Assembly (NCBI GenBank): GCA_003255025.1
Contig: QANY01008651.1
Span: 434,001-498,000, forward strand
Length of the DNA stretch: 64,000 nucleotides
Reading direction: 5' to 3'
Source: Datisca glomerata
Lineage: Eukaryota > Streptophyta > Magnoliopsida > Cucurbitales > Datiscaceae
In this document: in pieces, positions 46,800 through 56,976 of the stretch
Layout: every line of letters begins with the position of its first letter
Position numbering within the stretch: the stretch's first letter is position 1
The notes under the pieces: generated by a model
Database searches by the model: none
What the model saw: the letters and a program-made list of their open reading frames with translations, nothing else
What the model was told of the DNA's origin: nothing
Translations under genes and position numbers: made by a program

Positions 46800-47170
46800 A
46801 TAATTCCATAAATACTTACAATAATTGGGTTGATAAATCCATGAATATCCATGATAGGTCAGGTGATAAATCCACCAATCTCCTCAAGATGAGTAAGATA
46901 ATCAGTTAAGAAACTCGCATAATAAGTCGATTGATAAATCCCAAAAATCTATAATAAGTTAGTGGATAATTTGTATATCTCCATGATGAGCTCAATAATA
47001 AGTCCAAAAAATCCCCGTGATAACTTGATGAATAAATCCAGAAATCTCTTTGGAGAGTTGACATGTAAGATGAATAAATCCATAATTTTCACGCCCAGAT
47101 GATAAACAAGTCAATAAATTCTCGTAATTTGTTCTATCCAAAAATCCCTCATATGTGAAGGAAAATATAT
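46800..47170. repeat. Degenerate short-period repeats in element D
   Basis: Recurrent words gataaatcc, aataaatcca, ccatgat and aagtc at roughly 30-60 bp spacing (for example at about 46831, 46868, 46932, 47032, 47072). Units have diverged strongly; no clean period. Confidence 0.5.
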
Positions 47171-47436
47171 GTCCATGATGACAGAGTAAACTAGGCGTAA
47201 CAAGTGCCAAACTCTTGAAGTGAATGTCAGATTGAATATAATTTAAACACATATATGATATAAAATGTGATAATCAAAGATGTAAATTAATAAGAGAGAT
47301 TAAAAAATAAAAACATGTATATTTTTTTCTTATATAAACTTGCTCGACTTGTAAATTTAAAACAATATAGATGCATATTCAACTCGCATAAAGATAATCA
47401 TGTATGCATGAGAGTGCTACTCGAACGAATTATAGG

Positions 47437-48706
47437 TGTTGCGATTTTTTTATAGTGCAAGTGTACACTATCGTCGTGAAGTAATTAATTTTTATAAAAA
47501 TAGAGTATCATCCACATGATTGATTGATATTCATAATTGAATTAATTAAACCTTAATTCTACTTGAGAATAACAAAAAGTTAGGATTTTTAACTAAACTA
47601 AAATTCTAATTAAACTAAAACGATAAAGATTTGACAAAGATAAAATTTGAATAGTTAAAAGCTCTAGGATTTCTTATTTCACCAAACCAAACATACTCTA
47701 AATTCCAATTCTCAATCAATTAACGTTTATTCAGAACATTGATAGCAAATTTCTCTAATATAATTATCAATTGTTCTCAAGCATTGACAATAATGAATTA
47801 TAAATATAAATCATACATCTCTGTCAAGATTCAATATAATGAAACTCATTAAGCACAAAAAATTATAGTTGCTACACTAGATTCATAATTATCTCTAATT
47901 TATGAAATTCTAATGGTGTTTTAAACAAAGAGCAGATTCAATCATCACTTCTCAGTCTCAGAACTAAATAAAAAATCATGCAATAGTTTTCAAGACAGAC
48001 ACAAGTATTAAGAATGGATTTTAACATTAAATAATATTGAATAAACATTGATTGAATTAAAAATTAAAATTTATGAACAATCACGGTTTGACTATGTCGT
48101 AGCCCTAGATAAGAAATTTAGAACATACTAGAATAAGAAGATATCCTAATAATATTCATGAACATTGAGGAAAAGAGAAGAAAAAATTAGATATGAGGAT
48201 GAATTGAAGTTGGGATCCATCTCCCGGTTGGATTCATCTCCGTTTCCTCTCCCAGAAACTTTCTCCTCTGCCTATCACATCCCAAAAATCCCTCCAAGAA
48301 TATTAAAATATTATATTTATACACTAGGCTTCGTCAAGGATTAAATTGGAGTAAAACAATCGCAAAACAAATCTAAAATCGCGCCAGCGTCGCGACGGTG
48401 GGATCCAAAGTCGTGACGCTAGCCAATCTGTCATGCGCCAGCGTCAAGACGCTGGGAAGTCAGCTCTGCGACTCTGGCATTCTGTACTTCCAGCGTGGCA
48501 ACGCTGGCCCTCCTGCTCAGTTCCGTTCTTTTTGTGATTTTTCTAAATTTTTGACTTCCAAATCTTTCCAAATCAATCCAAATGCAATTGAATATCAAAC
48601 CAATAAGAAAGAAACAAAAATAAACATAAATCAAACAATAAAACTCAAAGAACAATTAAAATTAAAGTTAAGATGATTTAAAATATGAGTGTGAAACACA
48701 CTATCA
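47437..48706 (-). repeat. 3' LTR of element E
   Basis: 1270 bp, colinear with 51811-53040. Contains a GC-rich block (48383-48510) of GCCAGCGTC/GACGCTGG words in opposite orientations; this block is longer than in the other LTR. Confidence 0.87.
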
Positions 48707-49869
48707 AATACCCCCAAACTTAACTTTTTTCTAGTCATCGAGCAAAACAAAACAAAATAAAAAAATCAAACAAGAAAAACAATAAACACTAATTCTGAAA
48801 AGCTAAAGAAAGAGTGACGTGTTTTTGACTAACTAAACTTGCCTCAGAGATTCTAAAATAGTGATAACCCAAGAAAAACTTCTGAATTATGATCATGTAA
48901 AGCTTTAACACAATTACCAACTTACATTACAACTTGAAAAATTCCGAGTGTGTGTGTTTCACCTTAAATCGTCCAATCTCTTAAACCTATATGAGTTTAT
49001 GCAATCAAGCCTTGTAAAAATGGATTTAATAATCTATAAATAGATTAGAACTCCATAACCAATTTTTCATGCAACTCTCCACTAATGTAGGCAAACCACA
49101 TCACTTAGGATCATTAGAACTTTCATAGGCTTGTAATATATGGCTAAGGTTTATGGTAGGATTAAAGATATTATTTTGGCTCAATCTTTACCCATAGTCA
49201 AATATGTATTCTAGGAATCAACAAGCTTAATTCAAATCTTCTTGCAACACCCCCAAACTTGTCATTCCACAACTTGAAGTATTCAACAATGCTCAACCAT
49301 TCATTTTTTTTAATTTGATTTCCTTAAGCTTCTCTTTTCCTTAATGAGTTTTCAACTAATGGCTCCCAAACCAGTTAGTCTCAGGGTATTAGGTGTTAAA
49401 ACACCCCTTCGAGTTTAATCACTCAAGTCCAAGATGTACGAAATCAATCTCATTCACATTTTTTTAATAAATCAAAACTTCACCCATTCACCCAAATTGT
49501 CATAGCTTCAAGCATATTCCTAGAACATTCAAAAACTATGAGAAAAAAGGGCTAAATAAGATAAACTTTTTATGAGATTGGAAAGTTGTCATGGGTGATA
49601 AAAAATGGCTATGTAAGCTCAACAGGGATGACTAGGAAAAAAATTATGCACATGTTGGCTTGAAAAGCTCAAACGGTCCAAAGATGACCTAAATCATGTC
49701 CTAAGTGAGTGTAGCCTTGAATTTCACCTTGAACAACAATCAAATTGGTTCTAGAGTTCTTATGAGATTATAATGATTCCTTAAGACATAAACCTTCTCT
49801 AAGAAAAAAATATAATCAAATGCTCAAGGCTAGGTGCTCAGTATGTCGGGATTCTCTAGTGTAATGCAA
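48707..49869 (-). other. Element E polypurine tract and 3' non-coding region
   Basis: Polypurine tract GTTAAGTTTGGGGGTATT (minus strand, 48707-48724) abuts the 3' LTR. The rest, where pol would end and the Athila 3' non-coding/env region would lie, has no supported frame. Confidence 0.6.
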
Positions 49870-51671
49870 ATCAATACTTGGTTCAAACACACGCCGATAC
49901 ATAAATTCAATATCTCGCATACTCCTTTAGCTTTCTCTTGTTTGAGAGAATATTCTTCATGAATTTGACATAGCTCGGCATTTATTCTAAAGCATCAGGA
50001 AAATGGACGTTTATATGTAGTTTCCTAAACACATCAAGGAACTTAGAAAACTTCTTGTTCAATTTTTACTTTTGGAACTATTGTGGGTATGGAATAAGTG
50101 GAACATATGGTGGAGGATTATCAGGAAAGAGCTTTGACTTAGGCTTGTCTTCCTTCTTTTTTGAGCTCTTGGCAAGGTCATCACTTATTGTCTCAACTTC
50201 TACTTCAGTTGGCTGAGAATTTTCAACAATGGATTTCTGAGATTCTGCTAACCCACTACAAAGAGAAATGACGTTTACTTGTCCTTTTGGATTCCTCTTA
50301 GTGTTGCTCGGTAGAGAACCTTACGGTCTCTGAGTTAGTATTTATGACAGTTGACCCATTTGAAGCTTCAAATTCTGGATAGATGCAACTTGACTCTGAA
50401 TACTGGCTTCTTGCCTCTGAATACTTATTTCTTGCCTCTGAAGTGTAGCATATATTCTTAACCATAAATTGAGTAGTATTAACTGTGGCTGAGCAATGGC
50501 ATCTTCCAGAGAAATTTTAGGTTGTTAAGGTTGAGTAGCAACTGGTGGATTCATCACATTCTGATTATTCTTCCAAGAGAAATTATGGTGATTTCGCCAC
50601 CCTTAGTTGTAAGTGTTGGAGAATGGGTTATTCTACCTCCTGTAATTCTCAACAAAATTAACATGTTCTAATTGAGAAGGAGCAAAAGGATTATCAGCTT
50701 GACATTCAGTACTAAGATGAGATCCATTGCACAAATTATAAACTTCCCGTGAAGCATGAACTGCACTAGCATTGACAGTGAAATAGCTAAATTACTTTGA
50801 AAGTGAAGCTACTTGAGCTGTGAGGGCAGTAAGTGCATCTACTTCATGAACTCCATGAGTCTTTCTTGGTACATTACGCTCAGATGGCCATTGAAAAGCA
50901 TTAACAGCCATTTCTTCTAGCAAGGCATAAGCATCCTCATGTGTTTTAACCATCAAAGCACCTCCTGCTGCTGCATCCACTAGCGTCTTTGTTGAATTCC
51001 CCAAACCATTGTAAAAAGTTTGAACTTGCACCCATCCAGGTATTCAATGATGTGGGTATCCTCTCAATATCTCTTTAAACCTCTCCCATGCTTCATAAAG
51101 AGACTCTATATCATGTTGGGAAAATATGATGATCTCATTCCTCATTTTGACTGTTTTAGCTGGTCGAAAGAACTTTGCTAAAAATTTCTCAGAGAGACCA
51201 TTCCAAGTTATGATTGATCCAGCTGGCAGAAAGTTCAACAAACTCTTAGCATTATCCCAAACTAAGAATGTGAATAATCTCAGTCTGATTGCATCAAATG
51301 AGACATTATTGTGCTCGAATGTCTCATAAATTTTGATGAAAATGGCTTTGTGAACATTTGGATCGTCATTAGGCAGGCCACTGAACTGATTTTCTTGCAC
51401 CATGTGAATGATAGCCGACTTAATCTCAAAGTTGTTGGCATTAATAACAGGGCGTTGAATGGTTGATGCAGCCTCATTGACAATTGGCATCGCATAATCT
51501 CAAATTGCCCGATTGTTTTGGTTGTTCACGATTTCAAAATTTTCTCAAACGTCTCCCATGGTTTCTCGAGATCGTTTAGAAGCTTCTCTCCTTACTTCTC
51601 TATTACGTCGACAAATTCGCTCAATTTCTAAATTAAGGGGAGTCAAATTCTCGCTACCAAAATTTCTCATA
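49870..51671 (-). pseudogene. Element E gag (Athila type)
   Basis: Minus strand from ATG at 51671. Blocks in order: RNREVRREASKR (near 51600), INANNFEIKSAIIHMVQENQF (51440-51380), FLPAGSIITWNGLSEKFLAKFF and YEAWERFKEILRGYPHH (51240-51044), VQTFYNGLGNSTKTLVDAAAGGALM and YALLEEMAVNAFQWPSER (51030-50880), VDALTALTAQVASL (near 50810), then QRQEASIQSQ and a PPPYVPLIPYPQ / KFLDVFRKLHINVHFPDALEQMP-like end near 50130-49960. Two stops near the start and several frameshifts later. It matches Athila gag order closely. Confidence 0.85.
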
Positions 51672-51786
51672 CACCACAGAGAAGGCCTGAAAATTCAAAA
51701 AAACTGTAAACAACTGTAAATAAAACAAATAAGACTCAAAGTAAAATTCAAGATATGTAACTCCAATATTAATAAAACAAAATCAA

Positions 51787-51805
51787 TCCCCGGCAACGAC
51801 GCCAA
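51787..51805 (-). other. Primer-binding site of element E
   Basis: Minus strand TTGGCGTCGTTGCCGGGGA, the Athila-type site, a few bases inside the 5' LTR. Confidence 0.85.
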
Positions 51806-51810
51806 AAACT

Positions 51811-53040
51811 TGTTACGATTTTTTTATAGTGCAAGTGTACACAATCGAGTATAAATATCTATAGTGTAATGACGTCAAGTAATAAATTTTTATAAAAATA
51901 GAGTATCGTCTGCTTGATTGATTGATATTAATAATTAAAATTAATTAAACCTTAATTCTACTTTAGAATGATGAAAAGTTAAGATTTTTAACTAAACTAA
52001 AATTCTAATTAAACGAAAATGATAAAAATTTGACAAAGATAAAATTTGAATAGTTAAAAGCTCTAGGGTTTTCGATTTCACCAAACCAAACATGCTCTAA
52101 ATTCTAATTCTCAATCAATTAACATTTATTCAGAACATTGATAGCGAATTTCTCTAATATAATTATCAATCTTTCTCAAGCATCGATAATAATAAATCAT
52201 AAATATGAATCATACATATCTGTCAAGATTCAAGATAATGAAACTCATTAAGCACAATAAATTATAGTTGCTACACTAGATTCATAATTATCTCTAACTT
52301 ATAAAATTCTAATGGTGTTATAAACAAAGAGTAGATTCAATCACCATTTCTCAGTCTCAGAATGAAATCCAAAATCATGCAATAGTTGGCCAGAAAATCA
52401 CAATTATTAAGAACTGATTTTAACATTAAATAATATTGAATAAATATCGATTGAATTAAAAATCAAAATTTATGAACAATCATGGTTTTGCTACGTCGTA
52501 GCCCTATATAAGAAATTTAGAACATACTAGATTAAGAATATATCCTAATAATATTCATGAACTTAGAGGAAAAGAGAAGAAAAAATTAGATTTGAAGATG
52601 AATTGAAGTTGATATCCGTCTCCCGGTTGGATTCATCTATGTTTCCTCTCCCAGAAGCTTTCTCCTCCACCTCTCACGTCCCAAAAATCCTCCAAGAATC
52701 TTAAAATATTATATTTATACACTAGGGTTCGTCAAAAATTAGATTGGAGCAATAAAATCACAAAACAAATCTAAAATTGTGCCAGCGTTTAGATTGTGGG
52801 ATCCAGCGTCGTGAAGCTGGCCAATCTGTCACACGCCAGCGTCGCGATGCTAGCCCTCCTGCCCAGTTTCGCTCTTTTTGTGTTTTTTCTTTATTTTTTA
52901 CCTCCAAATCAATCTAAAGAAATTGAATATCAAACCTATACAATAGAAACAAAAATAAGCATATCAAACAATAAAACTCAAAGAACAATTAAAATTAAAG
53001 TTAAAATTATCTAAAATATAAGTGTGAAACACACTCATCA
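51811..53040 (-). repeat. 5' LTR of element E
   Basis: 1230 bp, matching 47437-48706. Its GCCAGCGTC block (52780-52850) is about one unit shorter than that in the 3' LTR. Confidence 0.87.
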
Positions 53041-54389
53041 GTGGGTAGTTAAGCATGCGTTATGAATGAAGATATGAGTTCAGGCTACTTCTGTGCCCTT
53101 CTAATAAAATGATTGTGTTAGAAACTTGGCCAAATCAAGTATAAGCTCTTTAAGGTATCAAACTCTAAACATGCTTTCGATAGATAAAATGCATAAAGCA
53201 TTTTAGTCTTGATAATTCATTTAGATTATTGAAATATGAATAAAGCACAAAGTATTGATGAAAATGATAGTACACCAAAGTATTGCTAATGCACAAGAAT
53301 CAATTAAACATTATATTTATCATAAAAGTTTGACATGAATTTGATATTGCCTAATTAGTACTTAAACATACTTGGCCGATGCATATCAAATTATTAACAA
53401 AGAGTCAATTCGGTTTGCATATGATTTGTAACATTGATGATAATCTCATATTATCCACAATAGGGTCAAGTTATCAAATTATCGAATATAGATGATCTAA
53501 ACATGATAAATGTAATTTCTATAATTACATTAGAGTGTGATAAAATTTGAACCATCAAATTTTATTTTGAACAATAAAATATGTATTTAAAGGCAAAGTA
53601 ATAATTTAAAAATAAATACTTAGCTTGCAATTTGATGTCATTCGTTTGTTTGCATAATGCACCACTCATTTTCTAGAATTTTTTATAGTCTTGCTAATAC
53701 ATAAATATGCCAAGGTCATGAAGAATTTGGGCTTGACCCAAAAGAAAGAGTCTAAAAGAGAGCAGCGGGTCACACGTGGAGTACGAGGCAGTAACGGGTC
53801 ACGCGCGGGTTGCATCAAGCGCGGGTCAGTCGCGGGTTTGGGTCACAATGGGTCGACATCGATCTTCTGGGGCAGCAGGTTAAGGCTCTTGTCGACTCGA
53901 CAACTGCATGGTCTGGGTAGGTCTACCCGAAACCTACAACACGGTTAAGGATGAAGCAGTCACTGGCGACGGTGCGTGCAGCCGTCTCCGACGGCCCTTT
54001 TTTACCGCAAACACCTAAAAATTTAACGAGAAATCCCATCTGAATCATTTTATGGGTGTTTTGAAACTTGAAAATGCTTCACTTGACGTTGATCTAAGAT
54101 TTAGATATCAGGAATGGAGCAAGCTTTTTCTTCGTTCGCCTCAATTTAGAGGTTGTGTTCGATGCAGATGTCCTTCTCCCAGAGCATATCCCACGTTGTG
54201 AAGGGAATCTTCGTCGGGTAGTCGTCGGCTGTGCTCTGAGACAACCACCTCTCTCGTCGATTTCTCACGCTATGCTTATTTTTTTATTTTTTACTAAAAA
54301 AAATTTAGATTTGAAATTCCATATCCAAATCTGAAAAATGAAGAACTCCTCCATATTCCTTCACAATGACCCTTTTGCGATAGACCACT
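53041..54389 (-). other. Element D internal non-coding sequence
   Basis: AT-rich to 53640, then a GC-rich stretch with repeated GCGGGTCA/CGGGTT words (53765-53860). No gag-like motif. The 85-codon plus frame at 53691-53948 is produced by these repeats and runs opposite to the element. Confidence 0.55.
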
Positions 54390-54406
54390 CCCCAGTGGAG
54401 TCGCCA
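54390..54406 (-). other. Primer-binding site of element D
   Basis: Minus strand TGGCGACTCCACTGGGG, one base inside the LTR, as in Tat/Ogre-type gypsy elements. Confidence 0.85.
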
Positions 54407-54407
54407 T

Positions 54408-55017
54408 TGTTTCGGGGAAGAATTCTGAACCGGATCGGGTTATGAATGGAGAGTGATCTAGTCATCGGAGAACACTTAGGAATGTGGAGGTCTAGCACAG
54501 AGGGAAGGATGTGCATCCTTAGCGGTCTAGACGGTGACAACCGCTGACGCACCTCCTTGGTCCCCAAGGAGAGGGAGAGGGAGAGAGCCCCCAAATGTGT
54601 GTGTATAATGTCCAAAATATCCATCTTCCTTCAATAGGAGTGTTAAACACCTTTATATAAAAAGTAATGGGTAAACCATATTTTATGATTGACCAATCAA
54701 TGAATGCCAAGTGTAAGTAGATGTCAACGTATATGACGCTGTCCGTGTTCTTAGGTTCATCCTCAATGAGAAGACGGAGTATCTAAAGCCTACTGAGGAG
54801 GTCATGACGGCTGACTGACACGACGAGTCTCATTCTAATCCTACCAAGTTGTATGCCTTCAATTCATTCTCAAAACGGTAATAGTTCATCCAAGTCTTGT
54901 CAGTCAATCCAAGTCTTTTCACTTGACTTGACGATTACGGGTAAATAATCAAACGGGTTCGACCAATGCAGGTGGACCCAACGAGTACGTCCAGGGTAGA
55001 AAATTCAAGTATAAACA
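54408..55017 (-). repeat. 5' LTR of element D
   Basis: 610 bp; plus-strand ends TGTTTCGGGG and ATAAACA, followed by the GAGTG duplication. Confidence 0.9.
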
Positions 55018-55022
55018 GAGTG

Positions 55023-55488
55023 TAGTAAAAACATTTGGGGAATGTGATTGAAATGTTTTTTCTATTTAACCTATTATTAGATAAGAACTTATTGCTATTT
55101 TACCTATCATTGGGTTTGTTTACTTAATAGGTAAAGGGAAAGGGAGGAAAAGAAATCATTGATCGTGTCTCATTTCCTTTTATGTATCTACTTGTTAAAA
55201 AAAGATTAAAAGAATGGAAAATGGATTCCCAGAATTTTATGTGAACGGTCATTTATTTTGTAACGGGGATATTCTGGCAAAATGAACACTTTCATTCTAA
55301 TTCTTGAGAGCTACTGCACACATGAATAACATTAAGATTTTTTCTAATTCTAATTCTTGACAGTTAAATCACACCAAAAAAGGTTATTACTCATTTTACC
55401 TTCGTTTGGCTTTAATTCTCTGTAAAATTCATTATGGCTGATTATAGTAATCACACTGAGTGTAGTAAAGTAGGTAGCAAATTATAGC
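55023..55488. other. AT-rich spacer
   Basis: Original locus sequence between element D and LINE F; no gene or repeat seen. Confidence 0.5.
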
Positions 55489-56605
55489 TTTTTTTTTTCA
55501 AACTAGCATAAAGCTAAGCATAACCTATAAAGTGTGTGACACAGGACAATCAGAATACAAGGAGGACTATCAAAAGACCAATACAAATTGCCTTCTATCG
55601 AAAGACTCCAACGGGCTAAACGGATGGGCAGCTTCATTTGCTTTCCGAGGGCGATGGTCGAAACGGGGACTATATAACTCCTCGAAGAGCCATCTGCAAT
55701 CGTCAATGATACAGTCGAACTCTGAGAGGCCTTCAGATTTAGAGTTCAACCCTTGGGAGAGTTGTAAACAGTCAGATTCCACCTATGAGATCCGAATATT
55801 TTCCTTAAGCGCAAGAGAGAGCCCTTCCCTCAAAGCAGCCCCTCCACAGTGGATGGAAGGAAGATGCCTCGGATGTTAACAAAGGCATAAACGACTTCTC
55901 CCGCACTGTTACGAACCAGCCCACGTAAGCCACAAGAACCATTGTTCTCAATGACACCGTTGACATTCAACTTCAGATTACCATTTCTCAGTTTGACTCA
56001 AGATCTACTCCTTGGAATTGAAACAGAGAAGCCATTGGAGAGGCTCCCATTGGCTTTGGAGAACTCCTCTTGGAAATTGTCCACCCAGATAGAAATATCA
56101 ATATTGTTCGATGGGGAATTACCGTGAAGGCCTTTATTCCTAAAGAACCAAATACTCCAACAAAGCAAGGCAAGCCTGGACAACTCATTAGAGTTCATCT
56201 CTTCACAGAACGCAGAGATAAAATCTTTCATCGGCCACAGTTGACTCTTCTTTGGAAGTTGAGGGAGGAGATTCTTTGGCCCAAACTTTTGCCACGGAGG
56301 AGCAAAAGAACAGAGCATGAACGGTCGAGTCCACCCGACCACAGTAAGGACAACAGATGTCCCCCTTGATCTTCCTTCGCGTTAAGTTGAGTCCCGAGGG
56401 GATAAAATCACAGGAAGCTTTCCATAAGAAGATCTTAACCTTGTTTGGGATAGATAAATTCCAAATCTTTTTCTATCATTTCTCAAGAGGGATGCCAGTA
56501 GATGACGACTCCCTACCAAGAGAACTCAACGCTACATGGTAACCGCTTCTGACCGAGTAGACCCCGTTTCGATCAAAATGCCAGATAATCGTGTCTGCAA
56601 TTTGA
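55489..56605 (-). mobile_element. LINE F, 5'-truncated (zf-RVT and RNase H)
   Basis: Minus-strand L1-type ORF2 tail. Linker ADTIIWHFDRNG (about 56600-56560), NKVKIFLWKAS near 56440, a zf-RVT site (CPYCGRVDSTVHALFFC in shifted frames, 56355-56305), a segment with LALLCWSIWFFRNKGLHG (56190-56140), and RNase H remains to about 55570. A ten-T run at 55489-55498 is the reversed poly(A) tail, marking the 3' end. It resembles the LINE H C-terminus closely enough to belong to a related family. Endonuclease and RT are missing. No target duplication was identified. Confidence 0.78.
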
Positions 56606-56826
56606 TTAATGATAAACTTTTAGTTTCTAGCTCCAAGATTACGTTCTTTCAGCTTAAAAGTGTTGGTTGTCATTTTTACGTCTTATTCTCGCCAATTCGC
56701 TCTATGAAGTTTTTTCTTCCTGCATCGGTTTCAGTGTTGCTTCTCTGCTTAGAGGCTATCATTTTTCTGTTATATTTGCTGGCCTTATAATACTCTTGGC
56801 ATCTTTTTTCCATCTATATTGAGTTG

Positions 56827-56830
<4 letters not shown>

Positions 56831-56890
<60 letters not shown>
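56831..56890. repeat. (CT)n microsatellite
   Basis: About 30 uninterrupted CT units, located about 90 bp before the LINE G ORF1 start and possibly part of its 5' UTR. Confidence 0.95.
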
Positions 56891-56891
<1 letters not shown>

Positions 56892-56976
56892 CTTCTTAAC
56901 TAAAAGACTATTTTTTTTCTAAGATTCTTGACCTTATTGGTATCTGTTTTATGGTTAGCTGCTTCTTTTTTTGTTC

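Larger units (their letters stand above)
47437..53040 (-). mobile_element. Athila-like gypsy element E, gag only
   Basis: LTRs at 51811-53040 (5') and 47437-48706 (3'), both TGTT...ATCA on the plus strand. The primer site at 51787-51805 reads TTGGCGTCGTTGCCGGGGA on the minus strand (Athila type), and a G-rich polypurine tract lies at 48707-48724. Gag runs from 51671 to about 49870; no protease, RT, RNase H or integrase is recognisable in the remaining 1.2 kb. Flanks ATAGG (47432-47436) and GTGGG (53041-53045) match at only 3 of 5 bases. It is nested in element D. Confidence 0.85.
46161..55017 (-). mobile_element. LTR element D, non-coding (LARD-like, Tat-type primer site), interrupted by E
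   Basis: LTRs at 46161-46758 and 54408-55017 begin TGTTTCG on the plus strand and end ATAAACA (ATAAACG at the left copy), with a perfect GAGTG target duplication. The primer site next to the right LTR reads TGGCGACTCCACTGGGG on the minus strand, as in Tat/Ogre gypsy elements, so the element runs right to left. Apart from nested element E it would be about 3.2 kb, with no gag or pol motif in any frame I checked. It must have moved with proteins from a relative (inference). Confidence 0.82.

Noticed and set aside
53691..53948. 85-codon Gly/Arg/Ser-rich frame as a protein
   Set aside because: Produced by GCGGGT-type repeats in the leader of element D and opposite to its direction.
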